A stretch of 43,236 bases of DNA, from the NCBI GenBank assembly GCA_937998875.1, contig CALLBO010000001.1, positions 1-43,236 of the forward strand, written 5' to 3'. The first letter of the stretch is position 1. Each line of letters begins with the position of its first letter. Shown piece after piece: positions 25,038 to 33,985 of the stretch. The notes beneath the pieces were generated by a model. That model searched no databases. It was given only the letters and a program-made list of their open reading frames with translations, and was not told the DNA's origin. The stretch comes from an uncultured Granulosicoccaceae bacterium. Lineage in GTDB: Bacteria; Pseudomonadota; Gammaproteobacteria; Granulosicoccales; Granulosicoccaceae. The position numbers and the translations under genes are program-made.

Positions 25038-25942
25038 ATTTTCCGGGAAGGCAGTAAGTCTGAACCGTACACTTCTATCACAGTTGCAGAGATAATAATA
25101 AAACCGGCCAGCCATTCTATTGCTGATATCGATTCGCCTGCCAGCAACGGCGCACTGATTCCTGCCACCAGTACCTCTGACATCATGAGCAGACAAGCCC
25201 TGCCCGGAGAAAGTATTTGTACAATGCGAGTGCATATGATGATAGTCGGCAGGACAAGCAGTACATAGAAGCCGATAATAAGTGGAAGTGAATCGATGCC
25301 TTGTTGTAACGCAGGGATGCGAAAATCAGCGCCTCCGATTGTTGTCAGAAGTACCAGTACTGCAATGACAGTCGCACCGATGTACTGGCTGGGAACCAGA
25401 TCAATTGCCGGTATATCGTTTGTCTTCTTTACAACGACGGTTCCGTAACCCCAAAGTAGTCCTGAAAGTAGCGCGAAGAGATCGCCACGGTTTAAACCAG
25501 TGCTGATATCCGCAGCTGACTTGCCCCAGAGAATCAATAACAGCCCGACAAACCCGGTGGCAATGGCTATCCAGCGACCAGGAGTTACTTTTTCTTTAAG
25601 CAGCAACATGGCGAGCAATGTTGCCCAGATTGGACTCATGTAGAACAACAGTGTTGTCCGTAATACACTGGTGTATAAAAAGGCAATGGCGTAAAAAGCC
25701 ATACCGCCACCCATCGCGATACCCACAATGGCTTTGGTTTTAATATCAGTGAAAAAAGTCTTTCGACGATAGAAGATCACTGGTAGCAGAAAGGTCAACG
25801 GTACAATATTGATCGCTATAACCGCCCAGACTCCGGAGATACCGGCCGCTTCTATCTGGCGCAGCGGTAACCAGAAAATACCCCATAGAGCAACGGTTAC
25901 AAAAAGAATGATGCTGGGTGTTAGTTGCGAATTATTGTTCAA
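25034..25942 (-). CDS. EamA/DMT-superfamily transporter
   Basis: The 302-residue protein has ten predicted membrane helices arranged as two EamA repeats. The first contains ITLFVTVALWGIFWLPL-like sequence at the N-terminus, and the repeat ends LLMSEVLVAGISAPLLAGESISAIEW-like near the C-terminus. Such proteins export amino acids, metabolites or drugs, and substrate cannot be told from sequence. The start is TTG at 25942. It overlaps the end of the unknown gene at 24444-25037 tail to tail. Confidence 0.87.
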   Translation of the reverse strand: MNNNSQLTPSIILFVTVALWGIFWLPLRQIEAAGISGVWAVIAINIVPLTFLLPVIFYRRKTFFTDIKTKAIVGIAMGGGMAFYAIAFLYTSVLRTTLLFYMSPIWATLLAMLLLKEKVTPGRWIAIATGFVGLLLILWGKSAADISTGLNRGDLFALLSGLLWGYGTVVVKKTNDIPAIDLVPSQYIGATVIAVLVLLTTIGGADFRIPALQQGIDSLPLIIGFYVLLVLPTIIICTRIVQILSPGRACLLMMSEVLVAGISAPLLAGESISAIEWLAGFIIISATVIEVYGSDLLPSRKI

Positions 25943-26140
25943 TGCTTCTGCATAATATTAGAGTCTTCGAAGTAATTCGTTGCAGCATTATCTATCTTGA
26001 GCTCTGGTGGGTCATTCAGCATTATGACAGACAACCTGCAGGCAATAGTAGTTGAATTCAGACAGATCGATGCTGGTAGTGTGTATGATAAAAGGTAGCT
26101 TTTGAAAGATAAGTAGCTAAATGATCGTGGGGGGTTGAAT

Positions 26141-27517
26141 ATGCCGTTGTTAAATGACCGTACTGATGAAATTCTGCAACAGGATCGTCACCTGGTGCAT
26201 TCGTTTTCAGATCTGCATTCACTGACAGAGGAAGGTGCTCGCACCGTTATCTCTTCGGCTGAGGGCGCTTATGTATTTAACGAGCAGGGTGATCGATTTC
26301 TCGATGGTATGGCGGGTCTTTGGTGTGTAAATGTCGGGCATGGACGCCATGAGATAGCTGATGCGGTGGCCGATCAGTTAAAAACCCTCGACTACTTTTC
26401 TACTTTCTACAATTTGACGCATCCGTCTGCAGCATCACTTGCGGCACGACTCACGCAGATGACGCCATCGAACCTTAATCATGTTTACTTCGGTAACTCC
26501 GGATCGGTTGCCAACGACACAGCGATTCGGGTGTTGCACTATTACCAGAATCGTAAAGGCTGTCATCGCAAGAAAAAAATATTGTCTCGTATAGGTGCGT
26601 ATCACGGCTCAACACATCTTGCTATCGCGATGACTACACCGGCTTATCGTACCGGCTGGGAGTCGGCGGAAGAGTATGTGCACTTTCTCTCATCACCCTG
26701 TGCTTACCATCATCAAGACAATATGGCAGAGGCCGAATTCTGTGATTTTTTACTTGATGAAATGGTACGTGATATTGAAAAAGTCGGTGCTGAGAACATC
26801 GCGGGTTTTATTGCCGAGCCGATCATGGGGGCGGGTGGGGTGCTGGTACCACCGGGCGGGTATCACCAACGCACAGCGCAGGTGTGTAAAGACTACGATA
26901 TAAAACTAATCTCCGATGAAGTGGTTACCGCTTTCGGTCGGCTCGGGCAGATGTTTGCTTCTGAATCTGTGTTTAATATTCAGCCCGATATCATCTGTAC
27001 CGCCAAGGGCCTTTCTTCAGGTTATCAACCGATATCTGCCACTTTTTTCAGCGATGAAATGATGCAGGTGGTTGCTACCAGCGGTAACCGCTTTCTACAT
27101 GGAATGACTTATTCAGGGCATCCGGCATGTTGTGCAGCCGCCCATGCGAATCTGGATATTCTGGAAAACGAAAAAATCTGTGAGCATGTTCAAAGCGTGG
27201 GCCCGCACTTTGAGAAGGTGCTGCTTGGGCTCAAAGATCTGGACATAGTCGGTGATGTGCGCGGCAGTCACTTTATGATGGGTCTGGAGTTTGTTAAAAA
27301 CAAAGCAACTCGTGAGTACTTCGATGAAGAGGTTGCTATTGGTATGCAGGTGTCAAAACATGCTCAACAGCGCGGGCTCATTGTTCGTCCGCTGGGGGCA
27401 ATGATTGTATTGTCGCCTCCACTAATACTGAGCCGTGAGCAGATCGACGAGATTGCGATGACATTACGCGAGAGTATCATTGCCACGATGGCAGATCTGC
27501 AAAGCGGTGGTTTGTAA
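26141..27517 (+). CDS. Class III aminotransferase (omega-amino acid:pyruvate type)
   Basis: The product is 458 residues from the ATG at 26141, chosen because a G-rich ribosome site sits about 7 nt upstream; a TTG at 26135 is also in frame. Class III motifs: FLDGMAGLWCVNVGHGR, FGNSGSVANDTAIR, IGAYHGSTHLA, AEPIMGAGGV, LISDEVVTAFGRLG and the PLP lysine in CTAKGLSSGYQP. This group transfers the terminal amino group of omega-amino acids, polyamines or taurine-like amines to pyruvate. The start block DRHLVHSFSDL resembles beta-alanine/polyamine/taurine aminotransferases. The gene stands alone, convergent with the TRAP transporter, which could import a related substrate. Confidence 0.9.
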   Translation: MPLLNDRTDEILQQDRHLVHSFSDLHSLTEEGARTVISSAEGAYVFNEQGDRFLDGMAGLWCVNVGHGRHEIADAVADQLKTLDYFSTFYNLTHPSAASLAARLTQMTPSNLNHVYFGNSGSVANDTAIRVLHYYQNRKGCHRKKKILSRIGAYHGSTHLAIAMTTPAYRTGWESAEEYVHFLSSPCAYHHQDNMAEAEFCDFLLDEMVRDIEKVGAENIAGFIAEPIMGAGGVLVPPGGYHQRTAQVCKDYDIKLISDEVVTAFGRLGQMFASESVFNIQPDIICTAKGLSSGYQPISATFFSDEMMQVVATSGNRFLHGMTYSGHPACCAAAHANLDILENEKICEHVQSVGPHFEKVLLGLKDLDIVGDVRGSHFMMGLEFVKNKATREYFDEEVAIGMQVSKHAQQRGLIVRPLGAMIVLSPPLILSREQIDEIAMTLRESIIATMADLQSGGL

Positions 27518-27539
27518 TAGATCGAAGCCCCGAACGGCA

Positions 27540-27671
27540 ATTCTCCCCGCGGAGAATCGAAAGCGTAGTTTGCTTTCGAAGAGAGGATACCGGAGGTTCA
27601 ACCAGATGCGCTACTTGAGCGACATAACCCTCCCCGGCGTTTGGACGCCGACCCTCCCGTGCCGGGAGGGT
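27540..27671. terminator. Array of four hairpins ending in a terminator-like stem
   Basis: Four separate inverted repeats lie in 132 bases between convergent genes: ATTCTCC/GGAGAAT (27540-27557), TCGAAAGC/GCTTTCGA (27557-27564 with 27572-27579), CGGCGT/ACGCCG (27635-27640 with 27645-27650), and ACCCTCCCG/CGGGAGGGT (27651-27659 with 27663-27671) followed by TTT. The last is a plausible terminator for the aminotransferase. The upstream copy of the CCCTCCCC sequence at 27629-27634 can compete for the same partner. A frame across this region (27480-27902) is not a gene. Confidence 0.6.
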
Positions 27672-27693
27672 TTCATATGCTGCCCGATCGGGC

Positions 27694-30315
27694 TTACAGA
27701 ATCACTGCCTTCGCAATTCTGCGCCGCTGTAACCAGACCACTCCTGCTAACAGCAGAAGCGCCGGGATATAAAATATTTCTTTTGGCATTCTGTCAGCTG
27801 GTGTCAGCACCTCAGAGACTTTTACCGGATCGTCTGAATAGAAGTCGAACAGGTTACCTATGTTTGGAAAAAACGGGGTTCCAATCATCGGCTCATCGAT
27901 AATCGCAATGCCGCCTTCCAGGCGTACATCAAGACCTGCGCCACTTAACCTTTCGGCGGCCTCTTTTGGATCACCCAACGGTACAAGCAGAGTTGTCGAA
28001 TCTGTTTCACCGGTGTTGAAATTGGGTCCGCTGACTACAAACATAGCGGTGCCACCAGCAGTAGCGGCATCAACTACCTCAAAGGTTTTATCCGACGGTT
28101 GTGAATTGAAGGGTGGTTGAATTTTATCCAGCCAATAACCCGGGCGGAACAGTGTAAAAGCCACTAACAATAAAGCTGCTGTCTCCCAGATTTTGTTTTT
28201 GGTTAGAAACCATCCTTGCGTCGCCGCTGCAAAAAGCAACATCGCGATCACTGCAACAATGAAAACGAAAATAGCCTTATACCAGGTGACATCAATTAAC
28301 AGCAGCTCGGTATTGAAGATAAACAAAAATGGTAGCAGGGCGGTGCGGATGTCATAGGTGAATCCCTGGATACCGGTTTTTATAGGATCGCCTTTTGATA
28401 TGGCAGCCGCGGCAGTCGCTGCCAGCCCCACGGGCGGAGTATCGTCAGCGAGAATGCCAAAGTAAAAAACGAATAAGTGAACCGCGATGAGTGGCACGAT
28501 AAGGCCGCTCTTAGCACCTAACGCAATTATTACCGGGGCCATCAGGCTGGATACCACAATGTAGTTGGCAGTTGTTGGCAGGCCCATGCCAAGGATTAAA
28601 CTCATCACTGCCACCAAAATCAGCATCACCATCAAATTCCCACCGGCAATAATCTCTACAAACTCACCAATAACCTGATGCGCGCCGGTAAGTGACATTG
28701 AGCCAATGATCACGCCTGCAGCAGCCGTTGCAACGGCAATGCCGATCATGTTGCGTGAGCCGGCAATCATACCTTCCATCCATTCGTGAAAGCCACGTGC
28801 TATGCCCGGGAATATCTGGCCACCCTGGCCTCGAAATATGGCTTTTATCGGGTGTTGTGTCACCGTGACAAAGATCATCGCCATGGTTGCCCAGAAGGCG
28901 GAGAACGCAGGTGACAGGCGTTCAATAATAATGCACCAGATTAAAATGACTATCGGCAATACATAGTACAAACCGGTAATTGCTGTCGCACCGGCTTTGG
29001 GTAATTCGGTGATGGGTGCGTTCGGATCATCAATAGTGAGATCAGGGTGTCTTGATGCAAGGAATAGCAAGATCAAATAGGCAACAGAGCAGAGTGCGAT
29101 GACTGCCATAAACGCTTTTTCCGGCATGGCGGTTTTTATCCAGCCGAGGCCGTAGTAGACGGCAATGCCCAATAGCGCGAGGCCAATGAAGCCGCTCAGG
29201 AAGCCGATAAGTTTACCGACAAGCGTCTTACTGCTTGGGTGACGTGGCAGGCCCTGTAAATTCAACTTGCACGCTTCGAGATGGACGATGTATACCAGCG
29301 CAATATATGACACCAGTGCCGGTACCAGCGCATGCTTAATGATCTCTGTGTAACTGATGCCGGTGAATTCAGCAATCAGGAAGGCTGCAGCCCCCATAAC
29401 AGGTGGAGTGAGTTGTCCGTTAGTCGATGATGCAACTTCGACAGCCCCGGCTTTTTCAGCAGAGAATCCGGTGCGCTTCATCAAAGGGATCGTAAAAGTA
29501 CCTGTGGTTACTGTGTTGGCGATAGAAGAGCCGGAATATAAACCGCTCATTGCAGAGGCAACTACAGCCGCCTTGGCTGGACCACCTCTAAAGTGACCCA
29601 GGAGAGCGAAAGCAATCTTGATGAAAAAGTTACCGGCGCCGGCTTTCTCTAAGATAGAGCCAAATAGTACAAACAGAAATATTAATGATGCCGAAACACT
29701 TAACGCAACACCGAATACACCCTGACCCTGCATCCAGTAGTGCCACATAGCCTTACCGTAGGATGCACCTTTCCATTGAACCGTGTCCGGTAAAAAGGAT
29801 GCATCACCAAAAAATACATAGAACACAAATACACCGGCTACTATTAACAGTGGTAAACCCAGCGTACGAAAGACTGCAATGGCGAGTACGACCATACCAA
29901 TTGTTGCGATAACCAGGTCCATGGAGGTTGGTAAGCCTGCACGAGCAGAGAGTGCCTCGCGGAAGAAAAACATGTACATACAACTGACAATACCGAGGAT
30001 AGCCAATAGCCAGTCATACCACGGAATGTGTTCCCGGCTGCTGGACTTAAACAACGGGTAGGCCAGAGCCGCGAGTACCAGGCCGAACGATAAATGGATT
30101 AAACGGGCAGTTGAGTTGTTGACCGCAAAGTTCATCCCGGTGACATCAGACAGCCAGAATGGAACATTGGAGGCGAAGTAGAGTTGGAAAAAAGCCCAGA
30201 GTAGTGCGATGCCGGTAACCAGTTTCCCTACCCAGCCCACAGGCTGTCGACCGCCGGAATCAATCTCGGCGACGAAGTTGTCCAGTTCTTCCTGGGTTAG
30301 ATTTTTTCCAGCCAT
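27694..30315 (-). CDS. TRAP transporter fused permease (TAXI family, DctQM fusion)
   Basis: The 873-residue protein combines the small 4-helix and large 12-helix TRAP subunits in one chain. Membrane segments run through most of residues 30-700. Family blocks seen are SGLYSGSSIANTVTTGTFTIPLMKRTG, SSTNGQLTPPVMGAAAFL and LGMGLPTTANYIVVSSL. It uses an ion gradient to import an acidic or carboxylated solute delivered by the TAXI binding protein encoded just upstream. After the last core helix comes a roughly 150-residue tail with a soluble beta-rich segment (about 725-845) and a final helix, resembling the DUF3394 tail of some TRAP permeases. Substrate unknown. Confidence 0.93.
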   Translation of the reverse strand: MAGKNLTQEELDNFVAEIDSGGRQPVGWVGKLVTGIALLWAFFQLYFASNVPFWLSDVTGMNFAVNNSTARLIHLSFGLVLAALAYPLFKSSSREHIPWYDWLLAILGIVSCMYMFFFREALSARAGLPTSMDLVIATIGMVVLAIAVFRTLGLPLLIVAGVFVFYVFFGDASFLPDTVQWKGASYGKAMWHYWMQGQGVFGVALSVSASLIFLFVLFGSILEKAGAGNFFIKIAFALLGHFRGGPAKAAVVASAMSGLYSGSSIANTVTTGTFTIPLMKRTGFSAEKAGAVEVASSTNGQLTPPVMGAAAFLIAEFTGISYTEIIKHALVPALVSYIALVYIVHLEACKLNLQGLPRHPSSKTLVGKLIGFLSGFIGLALLGIAVYYGLGWIKTAMPEKAFMAVIALCSVAYLILLFLASRHPDLTIDDPNAPITELPKAGATAITGLYYVLPIVILIWCIIIERLSPAFSAFWATMAMIFVTVTQHPIKAIFRGQGGQIFPGIARGFHEWMEGMIAGSRNMIGIAVATAAAGVIIGSMSLTGAHQVIGEFVEIIAGGNLMVMLILVAVMSLILGMGLPTTANYIVVSSLMAPVIIALGAKSGLIVPLIAVHLFVFYFGILADDTPPVGLAATAAAAISKGDPIKTGIQGFTYDIRTALLPFLFIFNTELLLIDVTWYKAIFVFIVAVIAMLLFAAATQGWFLTKNKIWETAALLLVAFTLFRPGYWLDKIQPPFNSQPSDKTFEVVDAATAGGTAMFVVSGPNFNTGETDSTTLLVPLGDPKEAAERLSGAGLDVRLEGGIAIIDEPMIGTPFFPNIGNLFDFYSDDPVKVSEVLTPADRMPKEIFYIPALLLLAGVVWLQRRRIAKAVIL

Positions 30316-30369
30316 GTTTTCCTCACATTTTTATTCTATTGCCTATCTGATTGACGGGCGGTACGAAAA

Positions 30370-30397
30370 AAAATAGCCCGGAGTGCCGGGCTATTTT
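30370..30397 (-). terminator. Intercistronic terminator/attenuator between TAXI binding protein and permease
   Basis: AAAATAGCCCGG (30370-30381) and CCGGGCTATTTT (30386-30397) form a perfect 12-bp stem with a 4-base loop. On the minus strand it is followed by a run of T. It lies in the 102-bp gap between the binding protein and the permease of one operon. Partial termination here would give more binding protein than permease, a common arrangement in binding-protein-dependent transport. Confidence 0.85.
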
Positions 30398-30417
30398 CTA
30401 CGAGCAAATTACCTCGA

Positions 30418-31380
30418 TTACATCCAACCGCGTTCTTTGTAGTACTTCGCTGCGCCGTCATGCAATGGTGCTGATAGCGAATCAGAGATCATTTCTTCTT
30501 CTTTCAGGTTACCAAATGCAGGGTGAAGCTTTTTAAACGCATCAAAGTTTTCAAAGATAGCTTTCACAACCACGTAAACCACCTCTTCAGGTACGTCTGC
30601 GCTACTGACGAAAGTAGCCCCTACACCAAACGTCTGTACATCTTCTGCATTGTTGTACATGCCTGCGGGGATGTTGGCAGTACGGTAGTAAGGGTTATCT
30701 GCAACCAGTTTGTCGATTGCCTCGTTGGCAACAGGTACCAGTTGTGCATCACAGGTCGCCACTGCTTCCTGAACTGCTGCGGCCGGATGACCGACAACAC
30801 CGAAGTAGGCGTCGATTTTACCATCGCACAATGCCGAGCTTGTTTCTGCGAATTTCATTTCTGCAGCAAGCTTAAGGTCCGCACGACCCCAACCCAGAGC
30901 ACCTTCCATCACTGACCAGGTACCTTCAATGCCTGAACCCGGTTCACCAATGTTAAAGCGCTTGCCCTTAACTGCGTCGATACTATCGATGCCGGAATCA
31001 GGGTGAGCAATTACAGTAACAGGCTCAGGGTGTACCGAGAAAACCGCGCGCAGGTTTTCGAATTTACCCTGATCTTCAAACTTTGAAGTACCGTTGTAAG
31101 CGTGGTACTGCCAATCAGACTGGGCAACACCGAATTCCAGTTCGCCGGCGCGAATAGTATTGATATTGTAGATTGATCCGCCGGTAGATTCTGCAGAGCA
31201 GCGTATACCGTGTTCTTTGCGATCTTTGTTTACCAGACGGCATATCGCACCACCAGTCGGGTAGTAGACGCCGGTAACCCCGCCGGTGCCAATAGAAATA
31301 AACTGCTGTTGCGCCTGCGCAACGCCGACACTCAGTGTGCCAGCCAGCGCTGTAGCGATATAGAGAGCGGATTTTTTCAT
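30418..31380 (-). CDS. TAXI-family TRAP transporter solute-binding protein
   Basis: The 320-residue product has a signal peptide MKKSALYIATALAGTLSVGVAQA with an AQA cleavage site, then the TAXI signature FISIGTGGVTGVYYPTGGAICRLV (mid-part of residues 27-50) typical of the family. Further blocks include SDWQYHAYNG and FNIGEPGSG. It is periplasmic and delivers substrate to the fused permease. Known TAXI proteins bind glutamate/glutamine or other carboxylates; nothing here fixes the ligand. AGGA precedes the ATG. It is the first gene of the minus-strand operon. Confidence 0.93.
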   Translation of the reverse strand: MKKSALYIATALAGTLSVGVAQAQQQFISIGTGGVTGVYYPTGGAICRLVNKDRKEHGIRCSAESTGGSIYNINTIRAGELEFGVAQSDWQYHAYNGTSKFEDQGKFENLRAVFSVHPEPVTVIAHPDSGIDSIDAVKGKRFNIGEPGSGIEGTWSVMEGALGWGRADLKLAAEMKFAETSSALCDGKIDAYFGVVGHPAAAVQEAVATCDAQLVPVANEAIDKLVADNPYYRTANIPAGMYNNAEDVQTFGVGATFVSSADVPEEVVYVVVKAIFENFDAFKKLHPAFGNLKEEEMISDSLSAPLHDGAAKYYKERGWM

Positions 31381-31765
31381 CCTGATGTTCCTCGTGTGTA
31401 TATCAATGTATCGTTGATGTCAGTGGTGCCGTAAACCGAAATACGCCAGTAAGCGATTCTGCGTCCGGCACAGACCTCAATACCCTACCAGAAGCTAAAG
31501 CGTGAGTCTTGTAAACTGCTACACGACTACAAGGCTGGCGCCTCTGATGAGGGCACAGGGCTGTGCGGAGGGTTGCAGAACACCGGTGCTTACTCCGATA
31601 TTAATAAGAGTGAGTCATAGTAGATATCCGAGAGGCTACGTATCTCGGGCAAAGTTAGCAGGAAATTGAAACAGGTTTGTGAGCTGCATCGAGATATTGG
31701 GGCAGATGGACTAGTGCCGTAGTATCAGCCGTGTATCCGTTAAAACAGGATTATCAGGAAGTTTT
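31381..31765. other. Divergent intergenic region between TAXI operon and half-size DMT gene
   Basis: The 385 bases must hold the TAXI operon promoter and the promoter of the gene at 31766. One 6-bp hairpin (CCGAGA at 31628-31633 with TCTCGG at 31643-31648) is visible without a T tract. I see no gene or strong operator in it. Confidence 0.4.
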
Positions 31766-32236
31766 ATGCATTCGACTATTTCATCCATTGGTTTGCTGAT
31801 ATTGGTCACGGTACTTTATGCAGGGTACAACCTGCTGGTAAAGGTGTCTGGCAACCATGTGCTTTCAACGGCAACAACCACTGTCATGGCGGCAATTTGT
31901 TTGCAGCTTGCAGCACTGCTGGTATCACTGATTTTTCTGGGCCTGTTGATTGTTAAGGGTGGCCACTCTTTTCAACTTGGCGGGGCGACCTATGTATGGG
32001 CAGGTCTGGCCGGGTTATGTATCGGATTGGCAGAAATTGGTTATTTTTATTTATTCGGCAACCTGGCGGGTAGTAAGTCCATGGATGCAAGTACAGCGAT
32101 CCCGGTAATCGTCAGCGGCACCATAATGATTGCGATGTTGTTTTCAGTGCTGATATTGAATGAAAAGATAGGTTGGCACCAAATACTAGGGTGTTTACTG
32201 ATAGTGTGTGGAATTATAGTGTCTTTCGCCAGGTAA
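31766..32236 (+). CDS. Half-size DMT-superfamily membrane protein (single EamA repeat)
   Basis: The 156-residue protein has five predicted membrane helices, with segments around residues 5-27, 40-65, 78-98, 108-130 and 137-155. The end ILNEKIGWHQILGCLLIVCGIIVS is the typical EamA repeat C-terminus. Such half-size proteins usually work as homodimers and are the ancestral form of the ten-helix EamA transporters. A perfect AGGA site precedes the ATG. Substrate unknown. The dehalogenase gene follows 87 bp later on the same strand. Confidence 0.8.
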   Translation: MHSTISSIGLLILVTVLYAGYNLLVKVSGNHVLSTATTTVMAAICLQLAALLVSLIFLGLLIVKGGHSFQLGGATYVWAGLAGLCIGLAEIGYFYLFGNLAGSKSMDASTAIPVIVSGTIMIAMLFSVLILNEKIGWHQILGCLLIVCGIIVSFAR

Positions 32237-32323
32237 CCCGGAGACCGCTGGCGCTAATAAATGTATGACTGATATGTCGTTCAGGTAGACTTTTACTGCA
32301 TACCATTAGCGGAACCATGTGAC

Positions 32324-33028
32324 ATGTCCAATGCTCCATCAGAGGATTTGCCAGTCAATTTATCAGGCAAGCGTATTCTGATAACACAAGCCACGGACTT
32401 CATGGGCCCTGCGTTGTGCGACATGATGCGCCGTTGTCAGGCTGAGGTAGTCACCAGTGAAAATGTGCTGTCATCTGTGGACGAAGTTCGCGAGGTGGTA
32501 GAGTCAGCCGGTCAGTTAGATTGCCTGATCGCGAATCTTGCTATGCCGGCACCGCAGACACTTGCAACTGAAGTAACTGATGAAGAATGGCGAGCCGTAT
32601 TTCAGCTAATGGTCGATCCACTACAGTGGCTTACCCGCGCAGTACTGCCACAAATGATTGAACGCCGTTCAGGTAAGATAGTTGTCATGGGCAGTGCCTC
32701 AGCGATGCGAGGTATTAATCGTACTTCATCCTATTGTGCGGCACGAGGGGCACAGATTTCCTACACCCAAGCGGTTGGTGTAGAGGTCGCACGTCACAAT
32801 GTACAGGTTAACGCGATTGCACAGAACTTCGTGGACAACGAAACCTATTTTCCACAGGAAGTTCAGGATAACCCGGCATTTCAAAAACGCTTGATGCGTG
32901 AAGTCCCCCTTGGTCGATTAGTCAGTAAAGATGAAGACGCAAGTTTTGCAGCCTACCTATGTAGTGATGCTGCAGATTGCTTTGTCGGGCAGGTGTTTCC
33001 GCTGTGTGGTGGCTGGATTGCCCGCTAG
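32324..33028 (+). CDS. Probable halohydrin dehalogenase (SDR-like, Ser-Tyr-Arg triad)
   Basis: The 234-residue protein has the short-chain dehydrogenase fold but not its cofactor and catalytic motifs. In place of the glycine-rich NAD(P) loop it has T-x4-F-x-G (TQATDFMG; Thr21, Phe26, Gly28), and the catalytic set is S-x12-Y-x3-R (Ser124, Tyr137, Arg141) instead of Tyr-x3-Lys. These two patterns together define halohydrin dehalogenases, which convert vicinal halohydrins to epoxides and halide without NAD. The later NAIAQNFVDNETYFP and GQVFPLCGGW segments align with the Hhe proteins as I remember them. The rarD gene begins 3 bases after its stop. A degenerate reductase is the alternative. Confidence 0.85.
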   Translation: MSNAPSEDLPVNLSGKRILITQATDFMGPALCDMMRRCQAEVVTSENVLSSVDEVREVVESAGQLDCLIANLAMPAPQTLATEVTDEEWRAVFQLMVDPLQWLTRAVLPQMIERRSGKIVVMGSASAMRGINRTSSYCAARGAQISYTQAVGVEVARHNVQVNAIAQNFVDNETYFPQEVQDNPAFQKRLMREVPLGRLVSKDEDASFAAYLCSDAADCFVGQVFPLCGGWIAR

Positions 33029-33031
33029 CTT

Positions 33032-33931
33032 ATGTCACCTTTTAAAATTGGGGTTATCAGTGCAGTAGTAGCGCAAGTGTTGTGGGGATTGTTTCCTGTT
33101 TACTGGAAGTGGCTCGCACATGTTAGTGCACTTGAAGTTTTTTCGCATAGAAATATCTGGTGCGCAGTTTTTCTTTTGTTTGTGGTTTTGCTATCTCAGC
33201 AACGTAGAAGAACTGTTGCCAGTGTAATGAGCAGTCGCTTTGAGCTAGTTCGCCATTTTGTATCCGGTAGTTTGGTGGCGTCGAACTGGTTGGTATATAT
33301 CTGGGCGGTTGCTAATGATCGGGTGGTTGATGCCAGTCTTGGGTACTTTCTGTCACCGTTAGTAAGTGTTGCGCTTGGATATCTTGTATTTAGAGAGAAA
33401 CTCGATAAGCAGCAGTGGTTTGCCATCGCACTTGCTGTAGCGGGTGTGTTAATCATGGTGGTAGCGAGTGGTGCGGTGCCGTGGATCGGACTGTCGCTGG
33501 CAACTACATTTGGTCTGTACGGTATGATTAGAAAAAAAGCGCCTACAGGACCCATTAATGGACTTTTCATCGAGTCTTTGCTGCTGGTTCCATTGACTTT
33601 GCTAATGTTGCTCTGGATCAGCAAGACAAGTGGTTTGAGCTATAGCGATCCGTTTGGTCAAACCGAGGTTTTATTGGTGCTGGGCGGATTAGTTACTGCA
33701 GTACCGCTTATTCTATATGCGCAAGGTGCTCGCAACATGCCATTGAGTCTGAGTGGATTGCTGGTGTATCTGACGCCCAGTATCCAGTTTTTAATTGGCT
33801 GGCTGTACTATCGGGAACCGATCGCACCAGCAGCCTGGGCAGGTTTTTTCTGTATTTGGATGGCACTGGTAGGCTACAGTATGAGTGTGAGAAAACAGCA
33901 TAAAGCAACTGTCTCATTGAGGCCATCCTGA
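33032..33931 (+). CDS. rarD: EamA-family permease RarD
   Basis: The 299-residue protein has ten predicted helices. The RarD signature is seen in the N-terminus, VAQVLWGLFPVYWKWLAHVSALEVFSHR split over helix 1 and its loop, with VASNWLVYIWAVANDRVVDASLGYF in the middle and LSLSGLLVYLTPSIQFLIGWLYYRE near the end. RarD proteins are DMT-type permeases of poorly known substrate. Its start lies 3 bases after the dehalogenase stop with no ribosome site of its own, so translation is probably coupled. Co-expression could mean it moves a substrate or product of the dehalogenase. Confidence 0.9.
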   Translation: MSPFKIGVISAVVAQVLWGLFPVYWKWLAHVSALEVFSHRNIWCAVFLLFVVLLSQQRRRTVASVMSSRFELVRHFVSGSLVASNWLVYIWAVANDRVVDASLGYFLSPLVSVALGYLVFREKLDKQQWFAIALAVAGVLIMVVASGAVPWIGLSLATTFGLYGMIRKKAPTGPINGLFIESLLLVPLTLLMLLWISKTSGLSYSDPFGQTEVLLVLGGLVTAVPLILYAQGARNMPLSLSGLLVYLTPSIQFLIGWLYYREPIAPAAWAGFFCIWMALVGYSMSVRKQHKATVSLRPS

Positions 33932-33985
33932 AACAACTGCCAGTGAATTGATATTTGATTCCACTTGATAACTTAGGGAGCAATC

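Noticed and set aside
27480..27902. 140-codon plus-strand frame across the hairpin array
   Set aside because: It overlaps the end of the aminotransferase and the C-terminus of the TRAP permease, and its middle is made of inverted repeats.
32324..33028. Ordinary NAD(P)-dependent short-chain dehydrogenase
   Set aside because: The glycine-rich cofactor loop is absent and the catalytic lysine is arginine, matching the halohydrin dehalogenase pattern instead.
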